From Butyriboletus loyo (lineage: Eukaryota; Basidiomycota; Agaricomycetes; Boletales; Boletaceae), in contig JBBPSI010000054.1 of assembly GCA_038093515.1 (NCBI GenBank), positions 1 to 64,000 on the forward strand: a DNA stretch of 64,000 nucleotides, in the 5' to 3' direction. The translations under genes were made by a program, and so were the position numbers. A model generated the notes under the pieces. That model saw nothing but the letters and a program-made list of their open reading frames with translations. It was not told the origin of the DNA and ran no database searches. This document shows positions 57,720-64,000 of the stretch, in pieces. The stretch's first letter is position 1, and each line of letters begins with the position of its first letter.

Positions 57720-59895
57720 ATGTACCGCTCCATTGCCGTCCCGAAACGAGCCACTGGCAGAGGCCTCGTCAGGGCAAGGACAGTGAGTCGCCATTTTATA
57801 TCTCTCTCAACGCTGACAAGCTCAACCGCGACGACAGCGTCTCGCAAGCACAAATGCTACAACCACCTCCACCACTGCCGCCTCACCCGGAGCTGCCACG
57901 AGCTCCTCCTCTGCATCGTCGGCACCCAAGAAGGCAAACCGCACCGTGCAAAGACTGCTTTTTTACTCCGTCACCGCGACCGGCGCGTTTTACATCGGCA
58001 GCACGTTTGTCTCCTACCAAAACCAGCAGTACCACGACCTGTTCACAAAACATGTGCCGCTGGGCGACGTCCTTGTTGAGTACGGCGAGCAGCACCATTG
58101 GGACGAGATCACCGTGCAGCAGGTCGTCATCGCCAGCGTCGACACTGCCAAATCTATCTATGACTTTGTCCAGCGACAGCTTGGCAATGTGATGCCGAAT
58201 GCGGACGCCAACAAGGTCCAGGACGCCGCGCACGAGGATAAGAAGACGTCCATCGACGAGGCGAAAGCGCGTGTCAAGTCCGCTGCAGCTGTTCTCAGGA
58301 CGACTGTGGACAAGTCAAAGGAACGCCTCTCGCCAGAGGCGACCGCCAAAGCGACGGCACTCGCAAAACACAAGGCTGCACAGCTCGCGGACGAGGTGGA
58401 CGAGCTCATCAGAAAAGCGGAAGCTGCGTTGGCGAAACCCATAGAAGTTATTCTGCAGCAAACACCTACGTCAGATTCAGATCCGTCGTCCCCAGCTCCA
58501 AACGTAGAGGTTTTCGTTTTGTCGGATGAGAAGCCAGAAGAGGCGAACGTTTATGCAGTTCCTCTCCCCATCGGCTTCGAACCACCACCTGGCTTTTCTA
58601 GACCCAAGCCTACTCCCAAACCCAAAGTTGAAGTTCTTCCTTTGGTTGCCCCGGCCGTCTCGGATGTCGCCATCTCGGAGCCCGTCATTTCGCATCTCGC
58701 GGGCACCATCGACGGCCTTGCATCATATCTGAACGCGAACCCTGCAGCAGCGGAAAAGGCCAAGGATGTCCTCGATGTTGCCAAGAATGATCTTACCGAG
58801 CTTGCGGCGCGGTTCGACAAGATCAAAGAAGACGAGAAACGCCAGCTAGAGGCCAAACTTGACGAGCAGGCTCGTGAGTACAGCACGAAGCTGCTTGAGC
58901 TCGAGCTCGAGTCCCAGGATAAGCTTGCACTGCAAAGAGAAGACTACGAAAAATACATCACAGAAGAAAAGATGGAGCTCGTTCAGGCATATCGTGCGAG
59001 GCTCGAGGATGAACTCAAGGCACAGACGGAAGTGCTGAACCAACGGTGAGCGAATCCGAGTTACCTTTTCGCCTCACTTGTGGAATTGATTTCGGGTATG
59101 CCTGCTTAGATTGAAAGAGGCGATCATTTCCCAGGGCATCGAGCTCCAACGTCGTTGGATTCGCGAAGTTAAGGTCAAGGTCGAAGAAGAGCGTGGTGGG
59201 CGACTGGCTCGCCTCGACGAACTTGCCACGGGCCTCAAACGTCTCGAACGTATCGCGCTCGACAACTCAGCCTATCTCGACGAGAACATTCGCGTACATG
59301 GTATGTGGACCGCATTGCGCGCCATGCAAGCCGCAATCAACGCGCCAGAGCGAAAACCCTTCCGCGAAGAACTGCGCATACTCCGACATATCGCCATCGC
59401 CAAGGACGATGAGGTCGTGTCCGCTGCTCTTGAGTCGCTGGAGCAGTCAGATATTCCTGATGCGGGTGTGGAGCCGCTGGCAGACCTCTCGACGTGGTTC
59501 ACGACGTCGGTTGTGCCACGCGTATCGAGCGTGGCGCTCGTGCCGGACGAGAATGCGGGCGTGCTGTCTTTCCTTGTGTCACATCTCTTATCCTCGTTCC
59601 AATTCCAGACACGCGGGCTCACACCTGGGTCGGACGTGTTGAACGTGCTGTCTCGCGCAGAGTATTACATGAATGAGAAGGACTTGGATAGTGCTACGCG
59701 AGAGCTGAATCAGCTGACTGGCCCCGCGAAGGAGTTACTTCACGATTGGTTGGAAGCTGCAAGGAGAAGGCTGGAGGCACAGCAAGCGTTGGAGGTGAGG
59801 TTTCTGGGCTTGGATTCGGGCCATGTTTAACTGACGTGTCGTGGTTCCAGGTTATACAAGCACAAGCGACCCTTGCATCCTTGCTCGTTGTTTAG
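57720..59895 (+). CDS. MIC60: MIC60/mitofilin, MICOS core subunit
   Basis: MIC60 is an inner-membrane protein that forms cristae junctions and contact sites. Exons 57720-57782, 57838-59045, 59110-59794 and 59851-59895 give 666 residues. The N-terminus MYRSIAVPKRATGRGLVRAR is a basic, acid-free mitochondrial targeting sequence. A single membrane span follows a Ser/Ala-rich stretch (LLFYSVTATGAFYIGSTFV). A long coiled coil covers the intermembrane part (TELAARFDKIKEDEKRQLEA and on). The mitofilin signature domain at the C-terminus has LRAMQAAINAPERKPFREEL, VLNVLSRAEYYMNEKDLDSA and LNQLTGPAKELLHDWL. Order and length fit the family well. Confidence 0.96.
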
Positions 59896-59969
59896 ATTCA
59901 CAGATGGTACTAATGCATAGATGCCATTTAGACGATTTACCCCAGACGTTCCATAGCTCGTCGAAATGT

Positions 59970-61189
59970 TCATTGCAGAGATGTGTTTACACCACCATAG
60001 AGCGCGCACTCACACATAACCTGAGCGCGCCGTACGACTGTCTGGATGTTCTCCTGACTAATCGTGCCGCCTTTCGATACCTTGACGAGTCCGGGAAAGA
60101 CCGTAGCGCCGACTCTATCCACGTCACCACATTCGCTCCTGAGACATCTCCGGACAAGCTCGATTTGTCGTGGGTATAGTTGACTTCCGATGTCGGGGAC
60201 GAAAGAACGGTAGAATGTATCGTCGCCGCCACCTGTGGGGGGCGAGCCGTGGAGCATGCGCGAGAAGGTGCCTGCTGAAGCGAGGATGGGGAGGATACCG
60301 CGTGTGGGGTCATCGAGACGTTTGAGGAGGGTGGGAAGTTGCTCCTCCAAGATGCTTGCGGTGAGTTCGGGAGAACACGCGTCGACGGCAGCGGACAAGG
60401 TTTGGCGGCGCCACACACCAGCGACGATGGGGTTTCCTAGATGGATCGGGTGATCAGCATGGGGGCAAAGCGAGTTTAAGGGAGCTGGCGCGAGGTTCGC
60501 GCCAAGGTAGGAAGAGAACGAAGATGGATGACGCACTCGCAAAGAGATGTTCGTGTATCCGTGTGAGCTGTATGTTGGCCTCTGCGGAGTTCGTGACCAT
60601 GAGCACGTTGATGAGCTCGGAGCTGATGACCTCGCTGAGAGCGTGTCGGAGGATGTTCTGGACCTGGATCGGGGAGGCGCCGTCAGGGGGGAGTGCATCG
60701 GGGGACCCGCTACCGGTGATGTCGGCGAGCGCTGCCAAGTAGATGTCTGAGAGTGAGGCGGGCGGGGTGCGGACGATATCGGCTGCCCAGCGGTTCAGGA
60801 GGCGCTCGAGTTGGGACGCGGCGTTCTGTATCATAGCGTGAACATACTGCAATGTGCGTGCGCTGCCCGAGAGGAAGGACAAACCTTGATCGAGAAATCG
60901 TCGATCGATGTACCGCCCTGCTTGGTGTGTGTCTGGGACAAAGGGTCACCGGCGGTGCCTTCGAGAAGGGCGATACGAGCGCGGAGGATGGCGACTTGCT
61001 TCTCTTGTTCTTCGAGTTGATGGCGTTGTTCTTCTACTTTTTCGTGGGCGATGCGCTATTGTATGGGGTTGCGGGCATTTACTTTTGTTACGCTATGCGC
61101 GGTGAGCGATGGGAGGGACGCACAAAGTTAGTGAGGGCGTAGCGGTACTGCTCGCCGCTGATCACGTCGGCCTGCTGTGGATAGGCCAT
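59970..61189 (-). CDS. Conserved unknown protein with N-terminal coiled coil
   Basis: The start ATG at 61189 opens MAYPQQADVISGEQYRYALT. After an intron comes a coiled coil (RIAHEKVEEQRHQLEEQEKQ, VAILRARIALLEG), then a helical domain (ASQLERLLNRWAADIVR, IQVQNILRHALSEVISSEL, LINVLMVTNSAEANI). The end part has VAGVWRRQTLSAAVDAC and FVPDIGSQLYPRQIELVRR. The domain pattern is helical, like tethering or adaptor proteins, but I recognise no family. At least four exons are needed; the stop is at 59972-59970. Its 3' end faces that of MIC60 with only 74 bp between the stops. Confidence 0.7.
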
Positions 61190-62116
61190 TGGAGGGGTGT
61201 AAGAGGATGAGGTGCCCACATGGTTAAATGGGCGTAAGTGGTGGTGAGCACATGTACATAATTATCAGGTTCATCTCATGTCTCCAAGTGCATTGTACAA
61301 CTTCTCGTCCTAGCGTACTTTTGGCAGATATGTATACACCCGACGTGCGCTCTGCGGAACAACCCCAGGATCCCATCGATCACTCGAATACGGCCATTGT
61401 GGAGTATATCGCACGGACAGAGTGCACGATGGTGTCTTATTTTTTACTTGGTCGCTCCGTCCCCGGATAGATCGATCAACTGCTGATATGAAAACAGCCT
61501 CGTGACCGACTTGGGCGACGGGTAAACCAGACGAAACGAACGCCGTTACTTGGCCGTTACCGATTGGGAACGGGTTGGGTCGTACGTCGTCTACGAAGAT
61601 ATCTTTCACAAACGACCAGCCCTATCTTGTCGGGCTGGATGGATGGGTGCATGCATCAGACGGCTAGCGCTGATCTTGGGACCGTAAGACATTGCCCAGA
61701 TGATGTGGTTGTTGGTGGTAAGTCCGATATATCTACGCCGTCGGAGAGGACTTTCCGATGCTTGACGATGAATACGCACTCGGGTGCTCTTTCTCACTTC
61801 TTCACCTTAGTCGGAGGTGTTAGAGCGCGTTGCCCCGCCCGTGTGGCTTTCTGTATGCCATCGCCCTGTGTGTGAGTGACACAGCGGCGCCAGGGTTTCC
61901 TCAGACTGGATTACTCTGTCTCTAGGATGCTACCGGTCGAAGGGGCCAACATAACCTCTGCGTATGTCCGATCTGTCCCCGGTAGAGCCCGACCGTAGCA
62001 GTACCGAATTAGTTCTAGTTTATATCAGACCAAATCGTAATCATCCGCAATCAACGCTCGCTCATTGATCCCTTTTAACTTCCTACAATCTGCTGATCAG
62101 ACTCAGTTCTGAAACG
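61190..62116. other. Divergent intergenic region upstream of TPI
   Basis: This is the shared upstream DNA of the unknown protein (minus) and triosephosphate isomerase (plus). No gene is supported. Confidence 0.45.
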
Positions 62117-63152
<1,036 letters not shown>

Positions 63153-63367
63153 TGATGGAAATACCAGATGCCAGCGTGTGAGATTAGCTGAAAGCATGTC
63201 GAGTGCCAATCACAATATACTATTGTACATTGCCACTACAAGCTCCCTCCTTGTCCCTGATGGTAAATAGGGGTAAGTCCAAAAGAGGAAGTCACGTCCT
63301 CCACGCCTCGCAGACTGCACTGTGTTGAATGAACATTTGCTGAGGGATCGACCTTTATCTCTATAAA
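63153..63367. other. Short intergenic region
   Basis: This lies between the TPI stop and the next start. CTATAAAATG at about 63360 would place a TATA-like sequence directly at the start codon of the next gene, so the true start may be upstream or downstream. Confidence 0.4.
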
Positions 63368-64000
63368 ATGCTGAGGTCGCTTCTAGCACCTCTTCGAAAT
63401 CTTCAGGATCACGCACACGAGATCACGATCCACGACGATGCTCAGTCCAGCTCACCGGTCGCGACCACTGAGGGAGGCACTCTTGCAAGCCAAGTGAAAT
63501 CTCTGGTGGAGGAATTAAAGTTGGCGCAAGATACCTACTCAAGGATCACGGTGAAAAACGTTGTATAATCGGGTTATCTTCGCACTCATAGACCATGTTC
63601 GGCAGATTTTGCATTCCGTTCAGTCTGTCATCGGAGAGCACTCTGGGGCATTGGACGCATTTCGCGAAGCGGACGGATTCCTTGTTTTGATACATGTCCT
63701 ATCGACGCTACCAGCCACACCCTCTGCATTGTCCAGTCCTCAGTCAACTCAACAAGTATTCGACTGTATGCAGCTTGCCTTTATGCTCACCTCGAAAGCT
63801 CTGGATCGACACTCGATCAACTTGACCTTCTTTGAGGTTAGTCAACAGATCCGCCTTCCATCGCGCTGCCGATATTCTTACAGCCCAACTCCAGAAGTAT
63901 GTCGGTTATGCGGCCTTGTCTGACGCCTGCAACGCGCTCGTCAAACATCCTATCACCTTTGAGAAGACTCTTGGGTGTCTTCTTTCCCTTTCTGTTCATG
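63368..64000 (+). CDS. N-terminal part of a large protein resembling BEACH-domain proteins (partial)
   Basis: The frame from 63368 reads MLRSLLAPLRNLQDHAHEIT, and after an intron (63552-63592) DHVRQILHSVQSVIGEHSGA, then FREADGFLVLIHVLSTLPA, MQLAFMLTSKALDRH, and later KYVGYAALSDACNALVKHPI with TFEKTLGCLLSLSV. The sequence of a GFLVLI strand, helix repeats, a VGY segment and FEKTLGCLL is what I expect near the N-terminus of LYST/neurobeachin-type BEACH proteins in fungi. The BEACH domain itself would lie outside the window. The junction at 63838-63885 is one base off in frame if the obvious GTTAGT donor and TTACAG acceptor are used, so that border is unresolved. Confidence 0.5.

Noticed and set aside
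57883..58233. Minus-strand frame opposite MIC60
   Set aside because: Shadow of a well-supported MIC60 exon.

Overview
The window looks like nuclear DNA from a filamentous basidiomycete, most likely an Agaricomycete. Genes are split by many short (about 45-65 bp) GT-AG introns, intergenic distances are small around housekeeping genes, and several protein families (FunK1-type kinases, orphan 7TM proteins, F-box proteins) are typical of mushroom-forming fungi. No bacterial operons, CRISPR arrays or phage genes are present. All gene models below were spliced by eye from reading frame, intron borders and family similarity.

Layout. 1-2730: a large perfect inverted repeat around the 5' end of an ELO fatty-acid elongase gene. 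3438-4794: a short-chain dehydrogenase. 4795-7041: no firm gene. 7042-11402: an orphan 7TM protein, an F-box-like protein and the Mo25/HymA scaffold. 12430-13600: a decayed MFS transporter. 14527-15831: a lactonase-type beta-propeller, with a decayed fragment of a relative at about 16240. 16746-18806: the mRNA export factor GLE1. 20368-37533: an accessory-rich stretch with three diverged RING/coiled-coil genes on the plus strand, one broken copy on the minus strand, and ribosomal protein uS11 in the middle. 38110-42763: a dense housekeeping block (longin R-SNARE, Sec61 beta, a DEDD exonuclease with a zinc motif, profilin). 43120-46900: a pseudogene cluster (FunK1 kinase, a multi-copy fungal family, a second kinase fragment). 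47450-50839: two proline-rich proteins of unknown function. 51859-63152: NOP4/RBM28, a 134-bp mariner-like MITE, a diacetyl-reductase-like dehydrogenase, MIC60, a conserved unknown and triosephosphate isomerase. 63368 to the end: the start of a large protein resembling BEACH-family N-termini.

The most unusual signal is in the RING family. All three intact genes need a 4-nt microexon at the same position and phase (phase 2 in, phase 0 out) to join the RING/coiled-coil part to a long disordered tail. Leaving it out shifts the frame and removes or replaces the tail, so the microexon could act as an isoform switch. Other points worth checking are the 850-bp palindrome arms, several first exons of 3-13 nt, three GC-AG introns, and kinase decay through C:G to T:A changes.
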